From an uncultured Ralstonia sp. (GTDB lineage: Bacteria; Pseudomonadota; Gammaproteobacteria; Burkholderiales; Burkholderiaceae), in the NCBI GenBank assembly GCA_913056305.1, contig CAJXMR010000033.1, forward strand, positions 1 to 35,789: a stretch of DNA of 35,789 nt, written 5' to 3'. Shown in pieces: positions 23,869 through 30,899 of this stretch. Below the pieces are notes generated by a model. The model was not told the origin of the DNA. It made no database searches and was given only the letters and a program-made list of their open reading frames with translations. Each line of letters begins with the position of its first letter. Position 1 is the first letter of the stretch. The position numbers were made by a program, and so were the translations under genes.

Positions 23869-25227
23869 ATGCTGGAGCAAGATGGACATCCCGCCGGGGT
23901 GCCGCGCAGCCGCATGCTGTCACTGCGCTCGACGCCCGCCGAGCTCGCGGCCGGTGGCCTGGCCATCGGGCTGCTGTGCGTGGCGGCCACCTGGTTTGCT
24001 GTTGCGATCGCCCCCGGCATCAGGGTCGCGGGGATGCTGCTGCTGGCCGTTGCCAGCGTCGCCGCGGCGCTGGCGCTGGTCTTCTATTGGCTGCGCCTGC
24101 GCATGCTGCGCGCCACCGTGGTGGACTATCTCGCCTATCTGGAGAAGAGCGAGGCGCGGCTGGCCGGCATCATCCGCTCGTCCATGGAGGCCATCATCTC
24201 GGTGGATGACCAGCAACGCATCGTGCTGTTCAACCCCATGGCCGAAACCCTGTTCGGCTGCCCGGCAAGCTTCGCGATCGGGCGGTCGTTGAACGATTTC
24301 ATTCCGCAGCGCTTTCGCACCGGGCATGAGGCGCATGTGCGCCGCTTTGGCGTGACGGGCGTGTCGGAGCGGCAGATGGGCAAGCAGCGCGCGCTGTTTG
24401 CCCTGCATACCGATGGGCGCGAATTCCCCATCGAGGCATCGATCTCGCAGGTGGATATCGGCGGCAGCAAGCTGTTCACCGTCATGCTGCGCGACACCAC
24501 CGAGCGCGTACGCGCCGAAGCCGCGCTGCGCCGCTCGCAGGAGGAGTTGCAGCATCTGTCGGCCAGCGTGCTGGCGACGCGGGAGGAGGAGCGCTACCGC
24601 ATCGCGCGCGAGCTGCACGACGATCTCGGCCAGCGCCTGAGCGCGCTCAAGATGGACCTGACCCTGTTGGCAACCGACCTGGACGCAACCGGTACGTCAG
24701 CCGAGCTGCTGGAGCGCACCGCCGCCATGCAGCGCGTGATCGACGATACGGTGGCGGCCGTGCGGCAGATCTCCGCCGACCTGCGCCCGCCCTTGTTGGA
24801 TGAGTTGGGCCTGGTACCCGCCATCGAGTGGATCGCCAAAGATTTCCGGCGGCGCTTCGGGTTGATCGTCAGCGTGCACGCGCAGGAGGAGGAAGTGGTG
24901 GGCGAGCATGCGGCCATTTCGGTTTTCCGCATCGTGCAGGAAGCCTTGAACAACGTGGTGCGGCACGCCGATGCCAGCCGTGTCGAGATCGAATTCGCAC
25001 GCACCGACGGGTTCTTCGAGCTGAGCATCCAGGACAACGGCCGTGGCTGGAGTGGTGCGCCACCGGCACCGGGCGAGCGCAAACCGCTGGGCCTGCTGGG
25101 CATTCGCGAACGCGCACGGTTGCTGGGCGGGCAGGCCGCCACGACGCATACGCCGCTGCAGGGGTTCCGCCTCTCGGTGCGCTTTCCTGCCGCAAGCGAT
25201 GCTGGGGCATCGGAGGTGCAGTCATGA
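23869..25227 (+). CDS. PAS-domain sensor histidine kinase (NarX/HisKA_3 type)
   Basis: A 452-residue kinase. Two transmembrane segments (about 22-45 and 50-72) are joined by a very short loop, so there is almost no periplasmic sensor. A PAS domain follows (about 90-205), starting IIRSSMEAIISVDD. The HisKA_3 dimerisation helix has His250 in ARELHDDLGQRLSALK, and the HATPase domain has VQEALNNVVRHA and DNGRGW. The signal is therefore probably cytoplasmic. ATG 23869 has GGAG at 23857-23860, 8 bases upstream; starts at 23818/23821 lack one. The stop overlaps a 7-codon mini-frame that links it to the response regulator gene. Confidence 0.9.
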   Translation: MLEQDGHPAGVPRSRMLSLRSTPAELAAGGLAIGLLCVAATWFAVAIAPGIRVAGMLLLAVASVAAALALVFYWLRLRMLRATVVDYLAYLEKSEARLAGIIRSSMEAIISVDDQQRIVLFNPMAETLFGCPASFAIGRSLNDFIPQRFRTGHEAHVRRFGVTGVSERQMGKQRALFALHTDGREFPIEASISQVDIGGSKLFTVMLRDTTERVRAEAALRRSQEELQHLSASVLATREEERYRIARELHDDLGQRLSALKMDLTLLATDLDATGTSAELLERTAAMQRVIDDTVAAVRQISADLRPPLLDELGLVPAIEWIAKDFRRRFGLIVSVHAQEEEVVGEHAAISVFRIVQEALNNVVRHADASRVEIEFARTDGFFELSIQDNGRGWSGAPPAPGERKPLGLLGIRERARLLGGQAATTHTPLQGFRLSVRFPAASDAGASEVQS

Positions 25228-25250
25228 TCCAGGAGGTGCAGCCATGATCC
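25211..25250 (+). repeat. 20-bp tandem duplication at the kinase/regulator junction
   Basis: Copies at 25211-25230 and 25231-25250 are 18/20 identical; each holds GGAGGTGCAG and CATGATCC, that is, a ribosome site and a start codon. The first copy's ATG (25224) overlaps the kinase stop (25225-25227) and opens a 7-codon frame whose TGA (25245-25247) overlaps the regulator's ATG (25244). Confidence 0.9.
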
Positions 25251-25891
25251 GGGTGATGATCGCCGACGACCATGCGGTCATGCGCGACGGCGTGCGGCAT
25301 ATCCTGGAGCGTGCCGGCAACTTCGAGGTCGTCTGCGAAGCCTCCGACGGCACGCAGGTGATCCAGCTGGTGCGCGAGCACAGCCCGCAGGTGGTGGTGC
25401 TGGATCTGTCGATGCCCGGGCGCAGTGGTCTGGACCTGGTCCGCCAGTTGCACGCCGATCATCCATCCGTGCGGGTGCTGGTGCTGACCATGCATGCGGA
25501 AGAACAATATGTGGCCCGGGCCTTCCGGGCAGGGGCCGCCGCCTACCTCACCAAGGAGAGCGCCGCGACCGAGCTGGTGGCGGCGCTCACGAAGGTCGCG
25601 CAGGGCGGTACCTATGTCAGCCCCGCCATGGCCGAAAAGCTCGCGCACAGCCTGCATGAAGACAGCGCGAATGCCGCCCACACCAAGCTGTCCGACCGCG
25701 AGATGGAGGTCTACCGGCGCCTGGTGCGCGGCGAGCCGCTCACCGAGATCGCCAGCAGCCTGTGCGTGAGCGCCAAGACCGTCAGCACCTACAAGATGCG
25801 GCTGATGACCAAGCTGCAGCTGCCCAGCGAGGCTGCGCTGGTGCGCTACGCGATCCGCAATCAACTGTTCCCGGATGACGACGCGCTGTAG
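25244..25891 (+). CDS. NarL/FixJ-type response regulator
   Basis: A 215-residue two-domain regulator. The receiver has the acidic pair Asp8-Asp9, the phospho-acceptor Asp54 in VVVLDLSMPG, and a conserved Lys in YLTKES near 104. The LuxR-type helix-turn-helix is at about 150-205: LSDREMEVYRRLVRGEPLTE then VSAKTVSTYKMRLM. It should be phosphorylated by the kinase encoded upstream. AGGAGG at 25231-25236 lies 7 bases before ATG 25244. It ends the island and faces the convergent LuxR-type gene at 26007. Confidence 0.93.
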   Translation: MIRVMIADDHAVMRDGVRHILERAGNFEVVCEASDGTQVIQLVREHSPQVVVLDLSMPGRSGLDLVRQLHADHPSVRVLVLTMHAEEQYVARAFRAGAAAYLTKESAATELVAALTKVAQGGTYVSPAMAEKLAHSLHEDSANAAHTKLSDREMEVYRRLVRGEPLTEIASSLCVSAKTVSTYKMRLMTKLQLPSEAALVRYAIRNQLFPDDDAL

Positions 25892-26010
25892 CGGCGTCCG
25901 CGCAGCCAACGGGCGATCTTTCGGCAGGCTGCGGGCCACGACGGACGCGTCGGCCAAACCAGCACGCCGTTGCGCGAGCGTGGCGTAACGTGCCGCCCAT
26001 GTGCCGCTAC
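25888..26010. terminator. Nested inverted repeats between convergent regulator genes
   Basis: Outer arms GTAGCGGC (25888-25895) and GCCGCTAC (26003-26010) each contain one gene's stop codon. Inside are GCGTCCG (25894-25900) / CGGACGC (25942-25948) and GCAGCC (25902-25907) / GGCTGC (25927-25932). The inner pairs form one imperfect stem-loop of about 55 bases, likely a bidirectional transcript end without T-run. Confidence 0.4.
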
Positions 26011-26666
26011 ATCATGCAGACCTGCAGCTTGGCGATGCCAGACTTGCAACGCGACAGCCATAGCGCCGCCTCCGTGCGATTGCTCACGCCAATCTGCCGA
26101 AATAACGCATATAGGTGATTCTTGATCGTGCCCTCGGCCACGTTCAGCACGCGGCAGATCTGCTTGTTCGATTTGCCCTCTGCAAGCAGTTGCAACACCT
26201 CGTGCTGACGTGGTGTGAGTCGGCGCCAGACTTCGACGGGGTGCTCACCCTCGGGCTGCCCCGGCTCATCCGCAGAGAGATTGCAGATCGGGGGCAGGTA
26301 CACCGCACCGGAGGTAATGCGCTGTAATGCCTCGAGCAGGACAGCGGCCGTGGCCTGGCGGTCGACCACCCCCGCCGCGCCAAACCGCAGCGCGTCGCCC
26401 ACCACGTGCCGCCCCACCAGTTGCACCGTCAGCAGCACCGGCACCTCCGGCAAGACGGCCTTCACCTCCGACAGCCGCCGGCGAGCCTCGCCGTCCTGCG
26501 CACTCCATTCCATGACCACCGCGCTGGGCCCTACCTGCCGGCAGGTCAAGCCAATGCCCTCCGGATCATGCGTGTCGAAAAACACGCCGTGTGCATCGAG
26601 GGCGTGCAATACATTGGAAACACCTGCCGCAAAAAGCGGAAGGCTATCGATTACCAGGATATTCAT
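26007..26666 (-). CDS. LuxR-type regulator with degenerate receiver domain
   Basis: A 219-residue protein with the NarL layout. The C-terminal helix-turn-helix is intact (LTPRQHEVLQLLAEGKSNKQ near 150, VAEGTIKNHLYALF near 180). The receiver is altered: at the phospho-acceptor position it has Glu53 (VVMEWS), the usual acidic pair is reduced to Asp7-Ser8, and the conserved Lys after GAAG is missing (GAAGVVDRQ). It probably works without phosphorylation. GAGGGG lies 5 bases before ATG 26666 on the minus strand. It diverges from the DUF2589 operon, with an 18-bp palindrome between them, and is the likely regulator of that operon. Confidence 0.88.
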   Translation of the reverse strand: MNILVIDSLPLFAAGVSNVLHALDAHGVFFDTHDPEGIGLTCRQVGPSAVVMEWSAQDGEARRRLSEVKAVLPEVPVLLTVQLVGRHVVGDALRFGAAGVVDRQATAAVLLEALQRITSGAVYLPPICNLSADEPGQPEGEHPVEVWRRLTPRQHEVLQLLAEGKSNKQICRVLNVAEGTIKNHLYALFRQIGVSNRTEAALWLSRCKSGIAKLQVCMM

Positions 26667-26917
26667 CGACCCCTCATACTTCAGTTAATTATTCTGTTGG
26701 TCAATCCGATTCTTTTTTAGGGCGCGCGCAACCCGAGCGCAGGAAAACGGAAGGCCAGTGTCAAAAGTAATAGGGCGTCGCGAGGGGTGGTATTGGGCCC
26801 ATTACCCATGGCCTCGATTGGCACTTTTGCGGCATCGAAGGCGGCAGTCAAAACCCTTACCTTGAATTCCGGCGCACAACCCGGTGCGTCCTGAAAAATC
26901 AAAGTAAGGAGTTTTAA
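26667..26917. promoter_or_regulatory. Divergent regulatory region of the DUF2589 module
   Basis: This 251-bp spacer has less GC than its surroundings, with AT-rich DNA at 26680-26720. It contains an 18-bp palindrome at 26789-26806 (GGTA-T-TGGGCCCA-T-TACC) with a single mismatched pair, about midway between the two starts and a natural operator for the divergent LuxR-type protein. Further right, CGCAC/GTGCG arms (26872-26888 region) form a small hairpin. The ribosome site TAAGGAG at 26905-26911, 6 bases before ATG 26918, is a perfect match to the anti-Shine-Dalgarno, so high translation is expected. Confidence 0.65.
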
Positions 26918-27586
26918 ATGGACAATGGATTGATCGGATCGGTTATCAACGCATTGCCGATCGACAAGATGATCTCGGCCCCGCTGCAAGCCATGATTCA
27001 GGCGCAGACGTCGGCAGCGAAATCGTATGCGGATTTCCTGCTGCAAGTCTGTATTCAGGATGGCAAGGCGGTGGCGGTGCAGTTCGACTACGACGAAACA
27101 CTGGTCGACGAGCAGGGCGTGTCGCAGGGCACGATCCAGAAGACGATGCGCATTCCGCTGCTGTGTGCCGTCGTGCATCCGGTGATCGCCATCGAAGAAG
27201 GCACGATCGATTTCGAGCTCGAGATCTCGCAGTCGGAGAAGTCGTCGTCCACCACCGAGGCCGAAGGGTCGTTCCAGGCCAAGCTGGGCTGGGGCCCGTT
27301 CAGCGTGTCGGTGTCGGGCCGCGCCTCGCACAAGTCGGAGCAGACGCGCAGCACCGATACGCGCGCCAAGTACTCCTTCCACACCCAGGTCAAGCGCCAG
27401 AACCCGCCGGAAGCGCTGATGCGCGTCATGGAATTCCTGACCAACGCCGCCACCAAGCCGGTGGTCGTCAAGGGCAAGGAGAACGAGGTCAAGCCGCTGC
27501 CGGCCACGCCCACCGACGGCTCGATGATCGGCGAGAAGAAGGCCGGCGGCAACGCCCCGGCCCCGGCCCCGGCGGCGACGACGTAA
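26918..27586 (+). CDS. DUF2589 domain protein, first copy
   Basis: A 222-residue protein without signal peptide. The N-terminal part is helical (IDKMISAPLQAMIQAQTSAA). The middle is beta-rich: RIPLLCAVVHPVIAIEE, then FELEISQSEKSSSTTEAEG and LGWGPFSVSVSGRASHKSE, an alternating Ser/Thr pattern. The conserved NPPEALMRVMEFL lies near residue 165 and a Pro/Ala-rich tail ends the chain. This fits DUF2589, a family of unknown function that often occurs as neighbouring paralogues. The excellent ribosome site suggests an abundant, perhaps structural, protein. It is followed by a hairpin and the second copy. Confidence 0.85.
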   Translation: MDNGLIGSVINALPIDKMISAPLQAMIQAQTSAAKSYADFLLQVCIQDGKAVAVQFDYDETLVDEQGVSQGTIQKTMRIPLLCAVVHPVIAIEEGTIDFELEISQSEKSSSTTEAEGSFQAKLGWGPFSVSVSGRASHKSEQTRSTDTRAKYSFHTQVKRQNPPEALMRVMEFLTNAATKPVVVKGKENEVKPLPATPTDGSMIGEKKAGGNAPAPAPAATT

Positions 27587-27604
27587 GTCGCGCGTGGTTG
27601 AACG

Positions 27605-27637
27605 GGCGCCGGCCTGTCCTCCCCCAAAGCCGGCGCC
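27605..27637 (+). terminator. Hairpin between the two DUF2589 genes
   Basis: GGCGCCGGC (27605-27613) and GCCGGCGCC (27629-27637) form a perfect 9-bp stem with a C-rich 15-base loop, in the 98-bp gap. No T-run follows. It may partly end transcription or protect the upstream message, so the first copy is made in excess of the genes behind it. Confidence 0.45.
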
Positions 27638-27684
27638 TCGCACTGCGTTTTTCCGACGACCTCTGACTCGACCGACGAGACACC

Positions 27685-28473
27685 ATGTCCAAGCTCTTCA
27701 GCCGCTGGCGCCGCCAGGACGACGGCGCGGCGTTGCCGCCAGCACAGACCCCGCGCGATGGCGCATCGGCCTCTGCTTCGTCCAGCCCAACCTCCGCCGC
27801 TGCCGCGCAGTCGCCACCGGCGGCCGGCGCGGCGCCGTCCGCTGAGCCCGCCGCAGATGCGTCGGCAGCAAGCCCGCCTCCGACCACGCCGCCGGGCGGC
27901 AGCGGCGGCAGTGGGGGTGGCGGTGGCGGTGGCAGTGGCGGTGGCAGTGGCGGCCATGACCATCCGGCCATCGCGGGGCTCACGCTCGACGACATCACGC
28001 GCGGCATGCAGCACGCGGCGGCGGCGGCCAACCAGATGCTGGCGCAGCAGTACACCACGCTGCTCGACCAGTTCTTCGATGCCGACGAGGCGGGCACGTT
28101 GGTTGCCCGCGAGGTGGAGCTGGCACTCGATACGCAGCACCGGCTCGCGTTGCCGCTGGTGTCGCTGGCCATGCCGCGCGGCCTCGCGCTGGAGGAGATG
28201 ACCGTGAACATGACCGTGCGCAGCGACCTGGCCGAAGCGCTGCCGGCGGAAGGCACGGGCGCAGGTGGGGTGGGCAGGTTCTACGTCTCGCTGGCGCCGC
28301 ACTCCAGCCGCGAGGCCGGCCGTGACAGCGAGCACATCGACATCCAGATGAAGTTCAGCGCGCTGCAACCGCCCGAAGCGGTGATGCGCCTGATCGACGA
28401 ATACACCAACCGGATGGTGCCGCGCCCACTGCCGCAAGCCAAGCCTGGCGCCGAGGAGACCGCCGATGCTTAA
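27685..28473 (+). CDS. DUF2589-like protein, second copy, with Gly/Ser linker
   Basis: A 262-residue protein. Residues 1-70 are basic, then Ala/Pro/Ser-rich and probably disordered. Residues about 71-92 are a Gly/Ser linker followed by HDHP. The rest aligns by eye with the first copy: HRLALPLVSLAMPRGLALEE against its RIPLLCAVVHPVIAIEE, and LQPPEAVMRLIDEYTNRM against NPPEALMRVMEFLTNAA. It lacks the Ser/Thr-rich SVSVSG stretch. No signal peptide. It overlaps the lysozyme gene by 8 bases, so the two are translationally linked. Function unknown; probably a partner of the first copy. Confidence 0.75.
   Translation: MSKLFSRWRRQDDGAALPPAQTPRDGASASASSSPTSAAAAQSPPAAGAAPSAEPAADASAASPPPTTPPGGSGGSGGGGGGGSGGGSGGHDHPAIAGLTLDDITRGMQHAAAAANQMLAQQYTTLLDQFFDADEAGTLVAREVELALDTQHRLALPLVSLAMPRGLALEEMTVNMTVRSDLAEALPAEGTGAGGVGRFYVSLAPHSSREAGRDSEHIDIQMKFSALQPPEAVMRLIDEYTNRMVPRPLPQAKPGAEETADA
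27895..27954 (+). repeat. GGC/GGT/AGT triplet tract coding for a Gly/Ser linker
   Basis: About 60 bases of GGC, GGT, GGG and AGC/AGT triplets, including two adjacent copies of a 12-base unit (GGCGGTGGCAGT). The tract could change length by slippage without breaking the frame. Confidence 0.8.
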
Positions 28474-28930
28474 CGAACGCGGTAGCGAGAACAACCCGCG
28501 CGCCACCGGCGAGCAGGGCGTCGCGCTGATCAAGGAATCGGAGGGGCTGCGCCTGTCGACCTATCTGGATGCGGTGGGCAAGCCGACCATCGGCTATGGC
28601 CACCTGATCCTGCCCCGCGAAACCTTCAATGGGCCGATCTCGCAGGCCCGGGCCGAGGCGCTGCTGCGCAAGGACTTGCACGACACCGAGCAGGCCATCA
28701 CGCGGGCCGTGCGTGTGCCGATCACGCAGGCGCAATTCGATGCGCTGGCGTCGTTCGTCTTCAACCTGGGGGCGGGGCGGCTGCGCTCATCGACGCTGCT
28801 ACGCAAGCTCAACGCCGGTGACTACGCCGGTGCGGCCCAGCAATTCCTACTATGGGACAAGGCCGGCGGCAAACCGCTCAAGGGCCTGACCAAGCGCCGG
28901 CAGGCCGAGCGCAAGCTGTTCCTTTCCTAA
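28466..28930 (+). CDS. GH24 phage-type lysozyme
   Basis: A 154-residue muramidase of the T4/P22 type. The catalytic triad is visible: Glu in KESEGLRL near residue 26, Asp in YLDAVG near 35, and Thr in TIGYGH near 41. The FVFNLGAGRL segment near 94 and the C-terminal RRQAERKLFL match the family. It cleaves the glycan strands of peptidoglycan. No signal peptide or SAR-type transmembrane segment is present, so it needs another route across the membrane or acts after lysis. ATG 28466 lies inside the end of the second DUF2589 gene. No other phage gene is nearby. Confidence 0.92.
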   Translation: MLNERGSENNPRATGEQGVALIKESEGLRLSTYLDAVGKPTIGYGHLILPRETFNGPISQARAEALLRKDLHDTEQAITRAVRVPITQAQFDALASFVFNLGAGRLRSSTLLRKLNAGDYAGAAQQFLLWDKAGGKPLKGLTKRRQAERKLFLS

Positions 28931-28969
28931 CCGAAGCACACCACGACGTTGTCTAACCGGAGAATCTGT

Positions 28970-29476
28970 ATGCGTACTGAACCGATGTCCGTGATCCCCA
29001 CCGTTGCCCCGCGCCGGCTGCATCGTGCGCTGATCTGGACGGCGGCCGCCGTCATTGTCATTGGCGTGTCATACGCCCGCGCCGATGATGCCCGGCCGAC
29101 CTGCGCGGCCGAAGCCGCGCGCATTGACGCCGAGCTTAACCGGCTGGAGCTACCGCGGTTCAATGACCAGGCTGGGCGCTATCTGGCCGAGACGCTGAAC
29201 CAGCTCTACACCTATGGCACGCTGCCCGATCGCTACGTGCCGGAGCGCGACGCCAACTGGCCCGCGGCGGAAAAGCGCCCGGTCATGATGCACAAGCGCA
29301 GCATCGGCGGCGACGCATGGACGCAGGCTAGCCTGCTGCAGGCGGACATCGATGACGGCCTCACCAAGCGCAGCCCGCTGCGCCTGATCTTTGACCTGGA
29401 CGGCAAGCCACAGTACGTCACCACCGTCGCTGCCAATGCGCCGCAGATCCCGACGCAGCGTTGCGCCGGCAAGTGA
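28970..29476 (+). CDS. Secreted protein of unknown function in the DUF2589 module
   Basis: A 168-residue protein. An N-terminal basic stretch and hydrophobic core (LIWTAAAVIVIGVSYA) give a signal peptide with cleavage likely after ARA near residue 33. The mature part has two Cys (TCAAEA and QRCAGK at the very end), a helical acidic/basic middle (ARIDAELNRLELPRF), a Tyr-rich LNQLYTYGTLPDRYVPE, and a C-terminal LRLIFDLDGKPQYVTTV. I recognise no family. GGAGA at 28959-28963 lies 6 bases before ATG 28970, so the TTG at 28949 is not used. It follows the lysozyme gene by 39 bp and could be a periplasmic protector against it or a secreted partner; both are inference. Confidence 0.75.
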   Translation: MRTEPMSVIPTVAPRRLHRALIWTAAAVIVIGVSYARADDARPTCAAEAARIDAELNRLELPRFNDQAGRYLAETLNQLYTYGTLPDRYVPERDANWPAAEKRPVMMHKRSIGGDAWTQASLLQADIDDGLTKRSPLRLIFDLDGKPQYVTTVAANAPQIPTQRCAGK

Positions 29477-29487
29477 GCGCCGTCGCG

Positions 29488-29943
29488 TCAGGCGCCGCCC
29501 TTGGCTGCCTGGCGCGCCACTTCAACGCCCCGGTTGGCGAGCGAATCGGCGCGCTCGTTGCCGGGGTGGCCCGCATGGCCCTTGACCCAGTGCCAGCCGA
29601 CCTCGTGGCCGACGACCAGCTCATCGAGGATGCGCCACAGGTCGTCGTTCTTCACGGGTTTCTTGTCGGCGGTCTTCCAGCCGCGTGCCTTCCAGCCGGC
29701 CAGCCATTCGCTGATGCCTTTCTGCACGTACTGCGAATCGGTGTAGACCTGCACCCGGCACGGCCGCTTGAGTGCGCGGAAGGCCTCGATCACGGCCATC
29801 AGCTCCATGCGGTTGTTGGTGGTGACGGCCTCGCCGCCGAAGAGTTCTTTTTCGTGGCCGCCCGAGACCAGCACGGTGCCCCAGCCGCCAAGGCCGGGGT
29901 TGCCCTTGCATGCGCCATCGGAATAGACGGTGACTTCCTGCAT
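29488..29943 (-). CDS. rnhA: Ribonuclease HI
   Basis: A 151-residue RNase HI that removes RNA from RNA-DNA hybrids. All catalytic residues are seen: Asp in [11 protein letters not shown], Glu in [12 protein letters not shown], Asp in YTDSQYV, and the His and last Asp in [12 protein letters not shown]. Start ATG 29943 gives the standard N-terminus QEVTVYSDG; upstream in-frame codons belong to the intergenic region. It follows the methyltransferase gene by 47 bp on the same strand. Its end is 11 bp from the convergent secreted-protein gene. Confidence 0.96.
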   Translation of the reverse strand: MQEVTVYSDGACKGNPGLGGWGTVLVSGGHEKELFGGEAVTTNNRMELMAVIEAFRALKRPCRVQVYTDSQYVQKGISEWLAGWKARGWKTADKKPVKNDDLWRILDELVVGHEVGWHWVKGHAGHPGNERADSLANRGVEVARQAAKGGA

Positions 29944-29990
29944 ATAAAAAAATGAAAGCGATCGGTGAGAGGTGAGAGGGGCGGCTGCGC

Positions 29991-30899
29991 TCAGGCGCTC
30001 GACTTGCCGTCGCGTGCGGCGGCCGGCGGCGTCTTGGTCGAGTGCGAGCCCGAAGGCGTGGCCACCGGTGCACCGGCCGGCACCAGCCCCGGCGACTTGC
30101 GCGTCTTCCATGCCGGCCCGATCATCCGCATGCCGCGCACGCGCTTGACCGCCTGCAGCATGTAGACCGCGCCGAAGATCGGCCACCAGCGGTCGCCGGC
30201 CTTCTCCATGAAGGCCATGCGCTGTAGCCATTTGTCGGTGCGGTTGGGCGGGCAGTAGCAGCCGAAACGGCCGCGCACGATATCAAATCCGAGCAGCTTG
30301 AGCCAGTCCTTCAGGCGGGTGAAGGCGATCATCTGGCTCTGCGCGGGCAGGAACGATTCGGTGCCAAGGCGCCGCATGCCCTGGCGCATGCCCCACAGGC
30401 TCAGCGGGTTGAAGCCGGTGATGACCAGTCGCCCCTCCGGCATCAGCACGCGCGCGACCTCGCGCAGCACCTCATGCGGGTCGTCGGTGAATTCCAGCAC
30501 ATGGGGCAGGGCCACCAGGTCGATGCTCTGCGAGGCGAAGGGCAGTTCGTCGTAGCGGCAGATCACGCGGGGCGTGGCCTGGCGCTGCGGGGTGTTGGGC
30601 TCAGCCTCGCCTTCGGCCGGTGGGTCGGCGGGTTCCGCCGGATCGCCGTCCATCGGGTCGAGCGTTTCGGTGGGCGCGGTCGGGTCGATGTCGTCGACCA
30701 CGCGGGCGATCAGCGGAATGCGGTTCTCGCGCAGCGCCCCGAAGCCGGGGTGGCCGAGCTGCAGCCCGTGAAAGCCGAACATGTCGGCGACGGTGCGATC
30801 GAACTGGGCCTGTTCCCAGCGCAGGACGTATTGCCCAGGCGGCGAAGCCAGCCAGTGGTGCCAATCTATAATGCGACGATCGGAAGAGGAGTCGGACAT
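29991..30899 (-). CDS. Class I SAM-dependent methyltransferase (YafS-like position)
   Basis: A 302-residue protein of the Methyltransf_11 type. Family segments are [14 protein letters not shown] near 124, [16 protein letters not shown] near 142 and [13 protein letters not shown] near 163. The expected first Rossmann glycine motif is weak. An acidic Pro/Glu-rich insertion ([14 protein letters not shown]) lies where a loop would be, around residues 82-110. The C-terminal 35 residues are Pro/Ser/Lys-rich. In E. coli the same place between gloB and rnhA is held by yafS; the substrate is not known. The probable start ATG (30897-30899 on the minus strand) overlaps the gloB start and lacks a ribosome site, so the true start is uncertain. 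Confidence 0.82.
   Translation of the reverse strand: MSDSSSDRRIIDWHHWLASPPGQYVLRWEQAQFDRTVADMFGFHGLQLGHPGFGALRENRIPLIARVVDDIDPTAPTETLDPMDGDPAEPADPPAEGEAEPNTPQRQATPRVICRYDELPFASQSIDLVALPHVLEFTDDPHEVLREVARVLMPEGRLVITGFNPLSLWGMRQGMRRLGTESFLPAQSQMIAFTRLKDWLKLLGFDIVRGRFGCYCPPNRTDKWLQRMAFMEKAGDRWWPIFGAVYMLQAVKRVRGMRMIGPAWKTRKSPGLVPAGAPVATPSGSHSTKTPPAAARDGKSSA
30867..30872 (+). promoter_or_regulatory. Candidate -10 of the gloB promoter
   Basis: TATAAT, a perfect -10 hexamer, lies 25 bases before the gloB ATG and inside the start of the divergent methyltransferase gene. No good -35 is found at 16-18 bases. GAGGAG at 30886-30891 is the gloB ribosome site. Confidence 0.5.

Noticed and set aside
26930-26949. 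TTGAT and ATCAA near the start of the first DUF2589 gene
   Set aside because: The half-sites are 10 bases apart instead of 4 and lie inside the coding region, so this is not an FNR box.
28466-28930. Prophage remnant because of the GH24 lysozyme
   Set aside because: No holin, spanin, structural, integrase or repressor gene of phage type is nearby, and the lysozyme start is embedded in a DUF2589 gene.
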